Below are positions 25,724 to 34,302 of a DNA stretch of 64,000 bases, in pieces (position 1 is the stretch's first letter; every line of letters starts with the position of its first letter). Both the position numbers and the translations under genes were made by a program. The DNA comes from QYOJ01 sp043806735. GTDB lineage: Bacteria; Bacteroidota; Bacteroidia; Bacteroidales; FEN-979. The stretch lies in assembly GCA_043806735.1 (NCBI GenBank), contig JAZDGR010000178.1:1-64000 (forward strand), written 5' to 3'. The notes under the pieces were generated by a model. It did not search any database. It was not told where the DNA came from and worked only from the letters and a program-made list of their open reading frames with translations.

Positions 25724-25763
25724 ACTAAAGATTTTTGAGGCAAAGGTAACAATAGGATAGAAA

Positions 25764-27074
25764 TTATAAAGCAACTTCCCCGTGCAAGTCAAAGTATCCC
25801 GCTTCACAGATCTTCGCATAGCAGAATTCACCGGGGTTTAGGGTTTCCCCCCGGTTGTGGATCACTATCTCCTGGTCTACCTCGGGTGAATCAGCTTCGG
25901 TTCGTCCAATCCAATACTCCTCTTCTTTCGCATCGATAATGACTTTCATGATCTGTCCTATTTTACTCTGGTTTAATTGGAGTGAGATCTCCTCCTGGAT
26001 CTTCATCAGCGTTGCAAGACGCTTCTGCTTAATGTGACTGGGAATATTGTCCTTTCCCAGGGCAGCTGCGGTTCCCTCCTCATTTGAATAGGCAAATGCA
26101 CCTAGCCTATCAAAGCGGGATTCCTTAATAAACTTACAGAGGTCTTCAAAATCCTGTTCCGTTTCTCCGGGATATCCTGTGATGAAGGTTGTCCGAATGG
26201 CGATACCGGGAACTCTAGACCGGATGGTCTCTATCAACGCCTTGGTTTTATCTCCGTTCATCCCGCGCTTCATGGATCTGAGAATGTGGCTACTGATATG
26301 CTGAAGCGGAATATCAATATAGTTACAAATGTTGGGAACATCTTTCATCACCTCCAGGACTTCTATTGGAAAAGCATGTGGGTAGGTATAATGAAGCCTG
26401 ATCCATTCAACCCCTTTCACGTTTGATAGTCTGCGCAAAAGTTCTGCCAGTTTTCTCCGCCCATAAATATCGACTCCGTAGAAGGTGGTATCCTGAGAAA
26501 TGACAAGAAGTTCCTTAACACCTTTTGCAGCCAGCATCGAGGTTTCCCTGATGACCTCATCCATGGGTTTGGACCTATGAGGTCCCCGGATCATTGGAAT
26601 AGCACAAAAGGAACATCTCCTGTCACACCCCTCGGCGATTTTCAGGTAAGCATAATGGCCCGGGGAAGTCAAATGCCTTTCCCCCAAAAGGTTTTGGCAA
26701 TATTCTCCTCCCAGATCACTGAGTATTTTCTGAAGTTCGTGAACCCCGTAAATTCCATCGGCTTCCGGAATTTCCTGTTTCAGTTCTGCCCGGTAGCGTT
26801 CAGTCAGGCAGCCCATGAGGAGAAGCCTATGAATTTTCCCAGCTTTTTTTGCCGCAACGAAATGAAGGATAACGTCGATTGATTCCTTTTTTGCATCTCC
26901 GATGAAGCCACAGGTATTGATTATGACCGAATCCAGATTTGTTTCACTCTCCGGCTCAAAAACAACATCGAACTGACTGAATTCCAGTTGTTTCATGAGC
27001 ACCTCCGTGTCGACCAGGTTTTTGGCGCATCCCAGTGACACCATCCCGATTTTCTTCTTGCGCCGCGTATTCAC
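25764..27074 (-). CDS. rimO: Ribosomal protein S12 methylthiotransferase RimO
   Basis: 436 residues. The N-terminal UPF0004 domain has the three cluster cysteines (C16 in SLGCAKNLVD, C55 in NTCGF, C89 in MGCL). The radical SAM core has CDRRCSFC (C150, C154, C157), and a TRAM domain lies at the C terminus. It adds a methylthio group to the conserved aspartate of ribosomal protein S12, using two 4Fe-4S clusters and SAM. The SLGCAKNLVDTE start distinguishes it from MiaB. It follows ftsY by six bases, a common Bacteroidota order. Confidence 0.96.
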   Translation of the reverse strand: MNTRRKKKIGMVSLGCAKNLVDTEVLMKQLEFSQFDVVFEPESETNLDSVIINTCGFIGDAKKESIDVILHFVAAKKAGKIHRLLLMGCLTERYRAELKQEIPEADGIYGVHELQKILSDLGGEYCQNLLGERHLTSPGHYAYLKIAEGCDRRCSFCAIPMIRGPHRSKPMDEVIRETSMLAAKGVKELLVISQDTTFYGVDIYGRRKLAELLRRLSNVKGVEWIRLHYTYPHAFPIEVLEVMKDVPNICNYIDIPLQHISSHILRSMKRGMNGDKTKALIETIRSRVPGIAIRTTFITGYPGETEQDFEDLCKFIKESRFDRLGAFAYSNEEGTAAALGKDNIPSHIKQKRLATLMKIQEEISLQLNQSKIGQIMKVIIDAKEEEYWIGRTEADSPEVDQEIVIHNRGETLNPGEFCYAKICEAGYFDLHGEVAL

Positions 27075-27080
27075 AAATGG

Positions 27081-28037
27081 TTAGTTGAAAAGGCTATCGA
27101 CGAACTCAATGCGGTTAAAAAGTTGAAGATCTTCCATTTTTTCTCCGATGCCGATATATTTTACAGGAATTTTGAACTGGTCGGAAATTCCAAGAACAAC
27201 ACCTCCTTTGGCTGTTCCATCCAGTTTTGTCAGGGCCAAAGCATTTACCTCCGTTGCTGAGATAAACTGTCTAGCCTGTTCAAAAGCATTTTGTCCGGTT
27301 GATGCGTCCAGGATCAAGAGAACTTCATGCGGACCTTCCGGAACAAGTTTTTGGATCACTTTCCTGATTTTGGAGAGTTCATTCATCAGGTTGACTTTGT
27401 TGTGCAACCGTCCGGCCGTGTCAATAATCACTATATCCATTCCCTTAGCAATGGCTGACTTTACACAATCAAACGCCACTGAGGCAGGATCTGTCCCCAT
27501 TCCATGCATTATGACAGGTACCCCTACCCGATCAGCCCAAATGGTCAACTGATCTATTGCGGCAGCACGGAATGTATCTGCAGCTCCAAGGATCACGGTT
27601 TTTCCAGCTTGCCTGAACTGCCAGGCAAGTTTCCCTATGGTTGTCGTTTTCCCGACGCCATTCACACCGACTACCAGGATGACATAGGGCTTTTTTTGAT
27701 CCGACGGGAAAAATCCGTTACTCTCTTTCGGGTTGGTTTCCTGAAGAAGTGCGACGATTTCTTCTTTCAGGATCTGGTTCAACTCATTTGTCCCCAGATA
27801 TTTATCGGAAGCAACCCGTTTTTGAATCCGGTCAATAATCCGCAACGTAGTCTCGACACCAACATCCGAAGAAACGAGCACTTCTTCGAGGTTATCCAGC
27901 ACTTCATCATCCACTTTTGATTTGCCGATAACCGCTTTGGAAATTTTAGAAAACAGCGAAGCTTTTGTCTTTTCGAGGCCCTTGTCAAGGTTCTCTTTTT
28001 TTTCTCCGGAAAAGATCTTTTTCGTCGAGAGAAACAT
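27081..28037 (-). CDS. ftsY: Signal recognition particle receptor FtsY
   Basis: 318 residues from the ATG at 28037. The frame extends to 28187, but this would be translated through the DUF4295 gene, so I reject the longer start. The NG domain is complete: helical N domain (SLFSKISKAVIGKSK), G1 GVNGVGKTTTIGKLA, DTFRAAA, DTAGR, TKLDGTAKGG. The protein lacks a long acidic A domain, as is normal in this phylum. It is the membrane-docking GTPase for SRP-bound ribosomes. It probably forms an operon with rpmG, DUF4295 and rimO. Confidence 0.96.
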   Translation of the reverse strand: MFLSTKKIFSGEKKENLDKGLEKTKASLFSKISKAVIGKSKVDDEVLDNLEEVLVSSDVGVETTLRIIDRIQKRVASDKYLGTNELNQILKEEIVALLQETNPKESNGFFPSDQKKPYVILVVGVNGVGKTTTIGKLAWQFRQAGKTVILGAADTFRAAAIDQLTIWADRVGVPVIMHGMGTDPASVAFDCVKSAIAKGMDIVIIDTAGRLHNKVNLMNELSKIRKVIQKLVPEGPHEVLLILDASTGQNAFEQARQFISATEVNALALTKLDGTAKGGVVLGISDQFKIPVKYIGIGEKMEDLQLFNRIEFVDSLFN

Positions 28038-28041
28038 CCAA

Positions 28042-28203
28042 TTAATTCTCTTTCCCTGCCAGATAATCTTTGATTTTATCATTGGCAACCATTGACGCTT
28101 TGAACGAATAGGCACCAGTTTTGGGAGATTTAACCATTTTGATAACCTTGGTGATATCCTTTGAAGTGGCTCCTTTAAATGTTGCAACTACTTTCTTTGC
28201 CAT
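28042..28203 (-). CDS. DUF4295 family small protein
   Basis: 53 residues, MAKKVVATFKGATSKDITK to a terminal LAGKEN. It is basic with no membrane span, and sits between rpmG and ftsY exactly as DUF4295 genes do across Bacteroidota. The function is unknown; the size, charge and ribosomal neighbour suggest a ribosome- or rRNA-associated role. Spacing to rpmG is 13 bases and to ftsY 4 bases. It is easily missed because a longer spurious start of ftsY covers it. Confidence 0.9.
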   Translation of the reverse strand: MAKKVVATFKGATSKDITKVIKMVKSPKTGAYSFKASMVANDKIKDYLAGKEN

Positions 28204-28216
28204 GACCTATTGTGTA

Positions 28217-28405
28217 TTATTTAATTTCTTTGTGAACCGTCACTTTTTTGAGGTACGGGTTGTACTTTTTAATTTCCAGCCGTTCGGGTGTGTTTTTCTT
28301 ATTTTTTGTGGTGATGTACCTCGACATGCCAGGAACGCTGCTGTTTTTCTGTTCGGTACACTCCAGAATCACCTGAATCCGCTGATCTTTACTCTTTTTT
28401 GCCAT
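28217..28405 (-). CDS. rpmG: 50S ribosomal protein L33
   Basis: 62 residues with the L33 pattern: MAKKSKDQRIQVILECTEQ, YITTKNKKNTPERLEIKKY and NPYLKKVTVHKEIK. Only one cysteine remains at the usual cysteine positions, so it is probably the zinc-free type. rpmB (L28), often next to rpmG in the phylum, is not upstream here. A complete promoter lies immediately upstream. Confidence 0.95.
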   Translation of the reverse strand: MAKKSKDQRIQVILECTEQKNSSVPGMSRYITTKNKKNTPERLEIKKYNPYLKKVTVHKEIK

Positions 28406-28433
28406 TGTTACTTCCTCACTATTTTTAGGCGTG

Positions 28434-28464
28434 CAAAATTAAAAATTTTCCGGATAACTTCAAA
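28434..28464 (-). promoter_or_regulatory. Full Bacteroidota promoter for rpmG-DUF4295-ftsY-rimO
   Basis: On the minus strand TTTG (28464-28461) is followed 19 bases later by TAATTTTG (28441-28434). Both elements and the spacing match the consensus. The rpmG ATG is 29 bases further on. Confidence 0.7.
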
Positions 28465-28513
28465 AGAATCCTTAAAAATCTTTATTTTAGAAGGCCAGAC
28501 CTATTTATATCTT

Positions 28514-29290
28514 ATGATCCTTACAGAAATCTTTGACAACATCGGGATTTTATCACTGAATCATCCTGAGAAACTGAACGCAATCTCGCATTCCCTAGTG
28601 AGGGAGTTTGCCGAGAGCCTGGAAACATTCCGGAAAAAGCAGATCAAAGTTGTCATCATCAAAGCCGAACCAAACAAAAGCAATGTTTGGTCGGCCGGAC
28701 ATGATGTGGCCGAGTTGCCTCTAGACCATGGTGATCCATTGGATTATTTTGATCAGCTTGAGGTCCTTCTCCGAGCCATCCAGCGATATCCCGGTCCGGT
28801 CATTGCCCAGGTCCATGGCAGTGTATGGGGTGGAGCTTGTGATCTGATTATGACCTGTGACATTGTTATCGGGGATCCTACCTGCACTTTTGCGATCACG
28901 CCTGCCAAAATTGGATTACCTTACAACGCCTCCGGAATTGCTCATTTTCTGAGCAGATTAGGCATCAATCAAGCCAAGGAGATGTTTTTTACCGCGCAAC
29001 CAATCAATGCTGAGCTTTCAGATAAATGGGGCATTGTAAACCATGTAGTTCCTGAGGAACAGCTGGAGGTATTTGTACTGGAAATGGCCAGGAGAATGAC
29101 TTCACTTTCTTCTCAGGCGATCGCAGTTATCAAAGAGCAATTTCGGATTCTAGCCGGGACTCAGGCTATCAGTGCGGAGGTTTTTGAACGGATTGAAGGA
29201 TTACGAAAGAAAGTTTGGGAAAGCGGGGATTACACTGAAGGCATCAGGGCATTTTTAGAAAAAAGAAAGCCCGAATTCAAAGGGGATTAG
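28514..29290 (+). CDS. scpB: Methylmalonyl-CoA decarboxylase (enoyl-CoA hydratase superfamily)
   Basis: 258 residues from the ATG at 28514; the in-frame extension back to 28121 is antisense of the ribosomal operon. The crotonase-fold sequence follows E. coli ScpB closely: SAGHDVAELP, the oxyanion segment HGSVWGGACDLIMTCDIVI, TPAKIGLPYNASGI and the C-terminal AFLEKRKPEFKGD. The GSVWGGA motif and the conserved VPYN-like segment separate it from ordinary enoyl-CoA hydratases. It decarboxylates methylmalonyl-CoA to propionyl-CoA. xerD follows four bases later, probably co-transcribed without functional link. Confidence 0.88.
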   Translation: MILTEIFDNIGILSLNHPEKLNAISHSLVREFAESLETFRKKQIKVVIIKAEPNKSNVWSAGHDVAELPLDHGDPLDYFDQLEVLLRAIQRYPGPVIAQVHGSVWGGACDLIMTCDIVIGDPTCTFAITPAKIGLPYNASGIAHFLSRLGINQAKEMFFTAQPINAELSDKWGIVNHVVPEEQLEVFVLEMARRMTSLSSQAIAVIKEQFRILAGTQAISAEVFERIEGLRKKVWESGDYTEGIRAFLEKRKPEFKGD

Positions 29291-29294
29291 ACAT

Positions 29295-30194
29295 ATGAAA
29301 TGGGATTCCTATCTCCGCAGTTACCAGGCATATCTGCAACTGGAGAAATCTTTATCGCCCAATACCGTGGAAGCTTACCTTCACGATGTAAAGATGCTTG
29401 TTCAATATCTTGAAATATCGGGCAACGATCTCCTGCCTTCTACCGTTAAATTACATCATCTTCAATCATTTCTGAAATGGGTCACGGAGCTGGGAATGAC
29501 GGCGCGGACTCAGGCCAGGGTTATTTCAGGAATAAAATCTTTTTACAAATACCTTCAACTGGAAAATCTTGTACAAAAGGATCCGTCTGAGCTTCTGGAG
29601 TCCCCAAAGGTTGGTCGAAAGCTTCCGGTGGTATTGAATATTTCAGAAATAGATACATTAATCGGGGTCATTGACTTGAGTAAACCCGAGGGTGAGCGCA
29701 ACAAGGCCATTCTGGAAACGCTGTACGGATGCGGATTACGGGTATCCGAACTGGTTGACCTGAAGATCTCCTGCCTTCGTTTTAATGAAGGATTCATCCG
29801 GGTTATCGGCAAGGGGAACAAAGAACGGTTGGTGCCGGTGGGACAGTCCGCTCAGAAGCAAATTCGCATATACCTGGATTCGGTCAGGCGTCTTCAACCG
29901 ATCAAACGGGGCTACGAGGATTTTCTTTTCCTGAACCGCCGCGGATCGAAGCTAACACGGGCAATGATCTTCAACATAATCAAAGAGTTGGCTGAAAAAG
30001 CAGGGATCAAAAAGAACATCAGTCCGCATACATTTCGTCACTCTTTCGCCACTCATCTGGTGGAAGGTGGTGCAGATCTCCGGGCAGTTCAGGAGATGCT
30101 CGGGCATGAGTCGATAACTACTACCGAGATATATACTCATCTGGACCGGGAGTACTTAAGGAGTACAATCATCCAATATCACCCGAGGGGGTAA
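29295..30194 (+). CDS. xerD: Site-specific tyrosine recombinase XerD
   Basis: 299 residues, the normal XerC/D length. The N-terminal SAM-like core-binding domain (LQLEKSLSPNTVEAYLHDV) is followed by the catalytic domain. Visible catalytic residues are Arg149 in GLRVSEL, Lys in GKGNKERLVPV, His245 and Arg248 in HTFRHSFATHL, His in LGHESI and the nucleophile Tyr in TTTEIYTHLDR. Chromosome-dimer resolution at dif is the known role. XerD rather than XerC is favoured by length and general pattern. It converges on the SDR gene one base away. Confidence 0.92.
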   Translation: MKWDSYLRSYQAYLQLEKSLSPNTVEAYLHDVKMLVQYLEISGNDLLPSTVKLHHLQSFLKWVTELGMTARTQARVISGIKSFYKYLQLENLVQKDPSELLESPKVGRKLPVVLNISEIDTLIGVIDLSKPEGERNKAILETLYGCGLRVSELVDLKISCLRFNEGFIRVIGKGNKERLVPVGQSAQKQIRIYLDSVRRLQPIKRGYEDFLFLNRRGSKLTRAMIFNIIKELAEKAGIKKNISPHTFRHSFATHLVEGGADLRAVQEMLGHESITTTEIYTHLDREYLRSTIIQYHPRG

Positions 30195-30195
30195 A

Positions 30196-31002
30196 TTATT
30201 TAAAAGGAGAATCGGGTTCTTTCGCCATGTGGTTGTAAACCATCCTATCCAGCAGTTTCGGGAAAATCTTATTCAGAAGAACGGTCATTTTCCCTTGAGT
30301 AGTAAGTGTAAGTCTGTGTTTCCGTTTTTCGATGGCGTTGCAGATATGCATAGCTACCTCTTCGGCCGACATCATCTTAGCTTCATCCCTGGGGGATTCG
30401 CCTTGCTGACTACCATCCTTAGCCAATGATGTATTCCGGATATTTGAAGTGGTAAAACCGGGACAAGCGATGAGTACATGGAGACCTTTTTTCATATTCT
30501 CAATCCGCACAACTTCCAGAAATCCCTGCATCGCAAACTTGGATGCCGAATAACCGGCTCTTCCCGGTAATCCTTTGTAGCCCGCTACGGAAGAGACTCC
30601 CACAAGTGAACCTCCTGTTTCAAGCAGGTGAGGCAAAGCATATTTTGTGCAGTAAACAGTTCCCCAGAAATTTGTATTCATCACCTTTTTCATTACGTCA
30701 AGGTCCACTTCTTCAAACAGGGCTCTCATGGAGATCCCGGCATTGTTGATTAGGACATCAATCCGGCCAAAATGATTCACTGTCGAGCTGACCAGGTTTT
30801 TGCAATCTTCTTCTTTTGATACATCTGTCAAGACTGTTATCACTTCTGTTCCGGTAATCCCTAATTTTTCGCTGTTCACTGTTAACTGTTCCCTGTTCCT
30901 TGCTGCCAGCGAGAGCCTGGCTCCTCTCCTGGCACACTCAAACGCAAGCGCTTGTCCTATACCCGAGGAGGCCCCGGTGATGATTACGATCTTGTCTTTC
31001 AT
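30196..31002 (-). CDS. Short-chain dehydrogenase/reductase with repeat-derived segment
   Basis: 268 residues of classical SDR: the cofactor loop TGASSGIGQALA at residue 9, NNAG in the middle, the catalytic Ser in VSSVAGYKG and YSASK. The likely cofactor is NADP(H), from AARN after the second strand. The substrate is unknown. Oddly, the bases coding the helix after that strand (NREQLTVNSEK, plus-strand 30868-30902) are made of the same AACAGTGAACAG-type repeat words found between genes elsewhere in the window. The upstream gap is also repeat-filled. Confidence 0.9.
   Translation of the reverse strand: MKDKIVIITGASSGIGQALAFECARRGARLSLAARNREQLTVNSEKLGITGTEVITVLTDVSKEEDCKNLVSSTVNHFGRIDVLINNAGISMRALFEEVDLDVMKKVMNTNFWGTVYCTKYALPHLLETGGSLVGVSSVAGYKGLPGRAGYSASKFAMQGFLEVVRIENMKKGLHVLIACPGFTTSNIRNTSLAKDGSQQGESPRDEAKMMSAEEVAMHICNAIEKRKHRLTLTTQGKMTVLLNKIFPKLLDRMVYNHMAKEPDSPFK
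30868..30902 (-). repeat. Degenerate GAACAG/TGAACAG repeat inside an SDR gene
   Basis: On the minus strand the segment reads as successive near-copies of GGAACAG/TTAACAG/TGAACAG at a spacing of about 7 bases. It is translated as NREQLTVNSE and keeps the frame. The same words form an intergenic repeat at 61470-61510. Confidence 0.65.
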
Positions 31003-31008
31003 AATAAA

Positions 31009-31066
31009 TCGTGAAATGGTGAAATGGCGAAATTAAGAAATTTAAGAAATTGGGAAATTAGGTAAT
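31009..31066. repeat. Degenerate GTGAAATG / GAAATT intergenic repeat
   Basis: Consecutive near-copies of an 8-base word (GTGAAATG, GTGAAATG, GCGAAATT, AAGAAATT, TAAGAAAT, TGGGAAAT) fill most of the gap between the SDR and aminotransferase genes. No symmetry or coding is seen. Confidence 0.6.
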
Positions 31067-31111
31067 TATGGGAAGCAATGATTTTGTATTTTCGTCACAT
31101 AATCCTCTTCT

Positions 31112-32302
31112 ATGACTGAACGGGAACTCTTCTACAGGTATCTGGGATTGCCATCTTTCACTCCGATGGGACTGGAGATTGAACATGCCGAGGGGATTTA
31201 TCTCACGGATAAAACCGGGAAAAGTTACATTGACCTCGTTTCAGGAATCTCGGTTAGCAACATTGGCCATCGCCATCCAAAAGTTCTGGATGCCATCCGG
31301 GATCAACTGGAAAAATACCTTTATCTCAACGTATACGGAGAATTTATTCAATCTCCACAGGTCCAACTTGCCAAAAGGCTAGTGGATCTTATGCCTGCCC
31401 CGCTTGAATCCGTCTTCTTTGTAAATTCTGGCAGCGAGGCCATCGAAGGAGCTTTGAAGCTGGCTAAAAGGTACACCGGTCGCAGCGAGGTCATCGCATT
31501 TTATAATGCCTATCATGGTTCCACCCAGGGAGCTTTAAGTATTCTGGGGAACGAGGTGATGAAACATCCTTTCAGGCCTCTAATACCAGATATCAGGTTC
31601 CTGAGATTCAATAACTTTCCTGACCTGGAGCAGATCTCGGAAAAAACAGCATGTGTTGTGGCGGAGACAATCCAGGCAGAAGCCGGCCTGATCCTTCCGG
31701 TTGACAGTTATCTTTTTCAACTCAGAAAAAGATGTTCTGACACTGGAACTCTCCTCATCGTGGATGATGTTCAGATGGGTTTCGGGCGCACCGGAAAGCT
31801 ATTCTCCTTTGAGCACTATGGCATTGTGCCTGATATTCTTGTGCTTGCAAAGGCTTTTGGAGCAGGCATGCCACTGGGTGCTTTTATCGCCCCCAAAAAG
31901 GTCATGGACACCCTGGCATTCGATCCGGAATTGGGCCACATCACCACCTTTGGAGGACACCCGGTAAGTTGTGCAGCTGCGCTGGCAGGTTTAGAGGTGC
32001 TCTGTTCCGGAAGTTTGTTGGCCGATGTCGAAGCAAAAGGCAGGCGATTCGAAGCGAAACTAGCGGGTCATCCAGTTATTAAATCATTGAGGAGGAAAGG
32101 ATTGGCAATTGGCGCTGATTTGGCAGGCCCGGGAAAGAGAAAGCTTTTTATGGAGGCAGTTGTTGGGAAAGGGATCATCATTGACTGGTACCTGTTTCAA
32201 CCCGCCACCTTCAGGATAGCGCCTCCTCTGACGATCACTTTCGAGGAGATAGACCTTGCTTGTGAAGCGTTGACAGCGGCTTTGGAGAAGGTCAAGATGT
32301 AA
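31112..32302 (+). CDS. Class III pyridoxal-phosphate aminotransferase
   Basis: 396 residues. The class III signature is clear: FVNSGSEAIEGALKLAKRYT (PLP phosphate site), AYHGSTQGALS, the conserved DDVQMGFGRTG (Asp contacting the PLP ring) and LAKAFGAGMPLGAF (Schiff-base lysine). It resembles acetylornithine/ornithine or 4-aminobutyrate aminotransferases; the N terminus is shorter than in most omega-aminotransferases. The exact substrate is undetermined. aat follows after a short repeat-filled gap. Confidence 0.92.
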   Translation: MTERELFYRYLGLPSFTPMGLEIEHAEGIYLTDKTGKSYIDLVSGISVSNIGHRHPKVLDAIRDQLEKYLYLNVYGEFIQSPQVQLAKRLVDLMPAPLESVFFVNSGSEAIEGALKLAKRYTGRSEVIAFYNAYHGSTQGALSILGNEVMKHPFRPLIPDIRFLRFNNFPDLEQISEKTACVVAETIQAEAGLILPVDSYLFQLRKRCSDTGTLLIVDDVQMGFGRTGKLFSFEHYGIVPDILVLAKAFGAGMPLGAFIAPKKVMDTLAFDPELGHITTFGGHPVSCAAALAGLEVLCSGSLLADVEAKGRRFEAKLAGHPVIKSLRRKGLAIGADLAGPGKRKLFMEAVVGKGIIIDWYLFQPATFRIAPPLTITFEEIDLACEALTAALEKVKM

Positions 32303-32328
32303 ATTCGTCATTCGTAATTCGTCATTTG
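32301..32328. repeat. Degenerate ATTCGTC/ATTCGTA repeat
   Basis: Four near-copies of a 7-8-base word (ATTCGTC, ATTCGTA, ATTCGTC, ATTTG) fill the gap from the aminotransferase stop to the aat start. Confidence 0.6.
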
Positions 32329-32332
32329 AAGA

Positions 32333-33031
32333 GTGCCTATTTATTTGTTACCTGATGAACCTGTTTTCCCCCCGGCATCGGAAGCGGAGGAGGAAGGTTT
32401 GCTTGCGGTCGGCGGGGATTTCTCAGTTGACAGGTTATTGGCGGCATACGCTTCAGGGATCTTCCCCTGGTTTGTCCACGACGGAACTATCTACTGGTTC
32501 TCACCAGATCCGCGCCTTGTATTATTTCCAGGCAACTTCAAAGAATCCCGATCGCTGATTCGGATTCTACGAACTGCGCGATTCGAGGTGCGTTTTGATG
32601 AGGATTTTGAAGGGGTTGTCAGGGCCTGTTCGAAGGTGAATCGTTCACATGAATCAGGCACGTGGATCAGCGAAGATTTCATTTCGGGATACCTAGAGTT
32701 GCATCGGAAAGGATTTGCCCATTCTGTTGAGACCTATCATAACGGCGACCTTGTCGGAGGTCTGTACGGTGTCTCCCTGGGTAGAGCCTTTTTTGGCGAA
32801 AGCATGTTCTTTACCTATTCAAACGCATCGAAAGTGGCGTTGTTTTTTCTGGTTGAACGATTAAAGGAATGGGAGTTCTCCTTTATCGACTGCCAGGTGG
32901 AGACGGAACATTTCCGGAGGATGGGAGCTTGTTCAATACCCAGATCTGAGTACCTGAAACTACTGGCTTCAGCCATTCGCTTTCCGACTAAAAGAGGGAG
33001 ATGGGGGAAGGAGGTGAGACGTAAGACGTAA
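32333..33031 (+). CDS. aat: Leucyl/phenylalanyl-tRNA-protein transferase
   Basis: 232 residues starting at a GTG. The family motifs are FPPASEAEEEGLLAVGGD, YASGIFPWF, the conserved WFSPDPRLVLFP, HESGTWISEDF and GESMFFTYSNASK, then IDCQVETEHFRRMG. The enzyme adds Leu or Phe to N-terminal Arg/Lys of proteins, creating the N-degron that ClpS reads. ClpS and ClpC genes are also in this window. The final residues (RRKT) and stop are written in the GACGTAA repeat that follows. Confidence 0.95.
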   Translation: MPIYLLPDEPVFPPASEAEEEGLLAVGGDFSVDRLLAAYASGIFPWFVHDGTIYWFSPDPRLVLFPGNFKESRSLIRILRTARFEVRFDEDFEGVVRACSKVNRSHESGTWISEDFISGYLELHRKGFAHSVETYHNGDLVGGLYGVSLGRAFFGESMFFTYSNASKVALFFLVERLKEWEFSFIDCQVETEHFRRMGACSIPRSEYLKLLASAIRFPTKRGRWGKEVRRKT

Positions 33032-33060
33032 GACGTAGGACGTGGGACGTAGGACGTAAA
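33015..33060. repeat. GACGTAA/GACGTAG heptamer tandem repeat
   Basis: Six near-copies of a 7-base word (GACGTAA, GACGTAA, GACGTAG, GACGTGG, GACGTAG, GACGTAA) span the end of aat and the gap before the peptidase gene. The aat stop codon lies inside the second copy. Confidence 0.75.
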
Positions 33061-33075
33061 TGAGATAATAGTTCT

Positions 33076-34284
33076 TTACAGCCCGAGTTTTTGGCGGATA
33101 TCCAGGGGAATGGTATTTTTATTGACCATGATATCCATGGTTTTCAGTTCCACGAATGGTTTTGATGCATAAAAGTATCCCTTGTACTTGTGATCGCTGA
33201 AACCCCAGGAATTCTTCACGATATAATATACATTGCCATTCTGGTCTCTTGCTATTCCAATGATGTGCATCCCATGGTCGTCGGTAGTCTGATAATTATC
33301 GAACTCTGTCTGGCGTAATTCCTGGGTGATTTTTTTCTCAGGAACAGGGCGATTAAACTTGTAGAGAAGTTCTTCCTTTTCTTTCTCGGTCATCTTCTCC
33401 CAGCGGGACTGCTCCAATCCGGAAAGCTCGGGTGCGTCCTTATCCGGGACAATGGCAACACCGTTCTTCCAGGAGAATCCTTTTTCACTTACATCGCTGC
33501 CCCACACCACGGTGTATCCGTTTTCCAATGAATTATCCAGGATCCTCATCATATCCTGCAGGGGGACATTATAAACTTCGTCCATCAGCCAGTTATCGGG
33601 GATTTCCAGGATGAATTTGGAATAAAAGGGATGGTGCGTGTAGGATGTGATCTCCACGTAATCATCGGGATTGAGCCCCAGCATTTTTGCATAAGAAACC
33701 GGTGTGTACTCGACTCCTTGATAGGTGAATTTTTTCGGAATTTCTCCGAGGTAGACATCCAGGATCCCGGTATATCCTTTGATCCAGACCGGACTTAGTT
33801 TCTTATTCGGATTTTTCAGGACCGCATTCACGTATGCTTCCAGCAGTGCATCCATCTCTCCATGCACTGGTTTATCTTCTCCAATTACGAGGCCCGTATA
33901 GATTTCTTCCGGGACCAATCCATAGTTTTTAAGAACGTAGGTCACGTCGTGAGCCGCACCTCCTCCAGCAAAGTTGTGTTTACCCTGAAAGCGGACATAA
34001 AGCGGGGCTTTATCGGCATACGTTTTATATACCACGAACATTTCGGAAAGGTCAAAGGTATCTTTCCCCTGCCTCAGCAATTCCGATTCCAGAAAAGAAA
34101 TAGCTGAATAGCTCCAGCAGGTACCTGACCGGTATTGATTTTTAACAGGCGTAGCCGGAAGTTTGATGACTTCTGTAAAAACATAGCCGGTATCGGCTTT
34201 TTTCTCTTTAACACTATCCTGGGCGAAGGATGAAATTGAAAATCCCAGGAAAATCAATGCTAATAAAGTAATACTCTGTTTCAT
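33076..34284 (-). CDS. Secreted C1-family cysteine peptidase (bleomycin-hydrolase-like)
   Basis: 402 residues from the ATG at 34284; a TTG start seven codons upstream falls next to the promoter and is less likely. A signal peptide (LLALIFLGFSISSFAQ) precedes the catalytic domain. Cys56 lies in RSGTCWSYS, with the helper Gln in NQYRSG, His in DHGMHIIGIA and Asn in VKNSWG. The order and the long insert between Cys and His resemble bleomycin hydrolase/PepC, but with an export signal. It is probably a periplasmic or secreted aminopeptidase. Confidence 0.9.
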   Translation of the reverse strand: MKQSITLLALIFLGFSISSFAQDSVKEKKADTGYVFTEVIKLPATPVKNQYRSGTCWSYSAISFLESELLRQGKDTFDLSEMFVVYKTYADKAPLYVRFQGKHNFAGGGAAHDVTYVLKNYGLVPEEIYTGLVIGEDKPVHGEMDALLEAYVNAVLKNPNKKLSPVWIKGYTGILDVYLGEIPKKFTYQGVEYTPVSYAKMLGLNPDDYVEITSYTHHPFYSKFILEIPDNWLMDEVYNVPLQDMMRILDNSLENGYTVVWGSDVSEKGFSWKNGVAIVPDKDAPELSGLEQSRWEKMTEKEKEELLYKFNRPVPEKKITQELRQTEFDNYQTTDDHGMHIIGIARDQNGNVYYIVKNSWGFSDHKYKGYFYASKPFVELKTMDIMVNKNTIPLDIRQKLGL

Positions 34285-34302
34285 TGTGATATCTTTTTTT
34301 TT

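Noticed and set aside
28121..28513. Upstream extension of the scpB frame
   Set aside because: It is antisense to DUF4295 and rpmG; the ScpB family starts at 28514.
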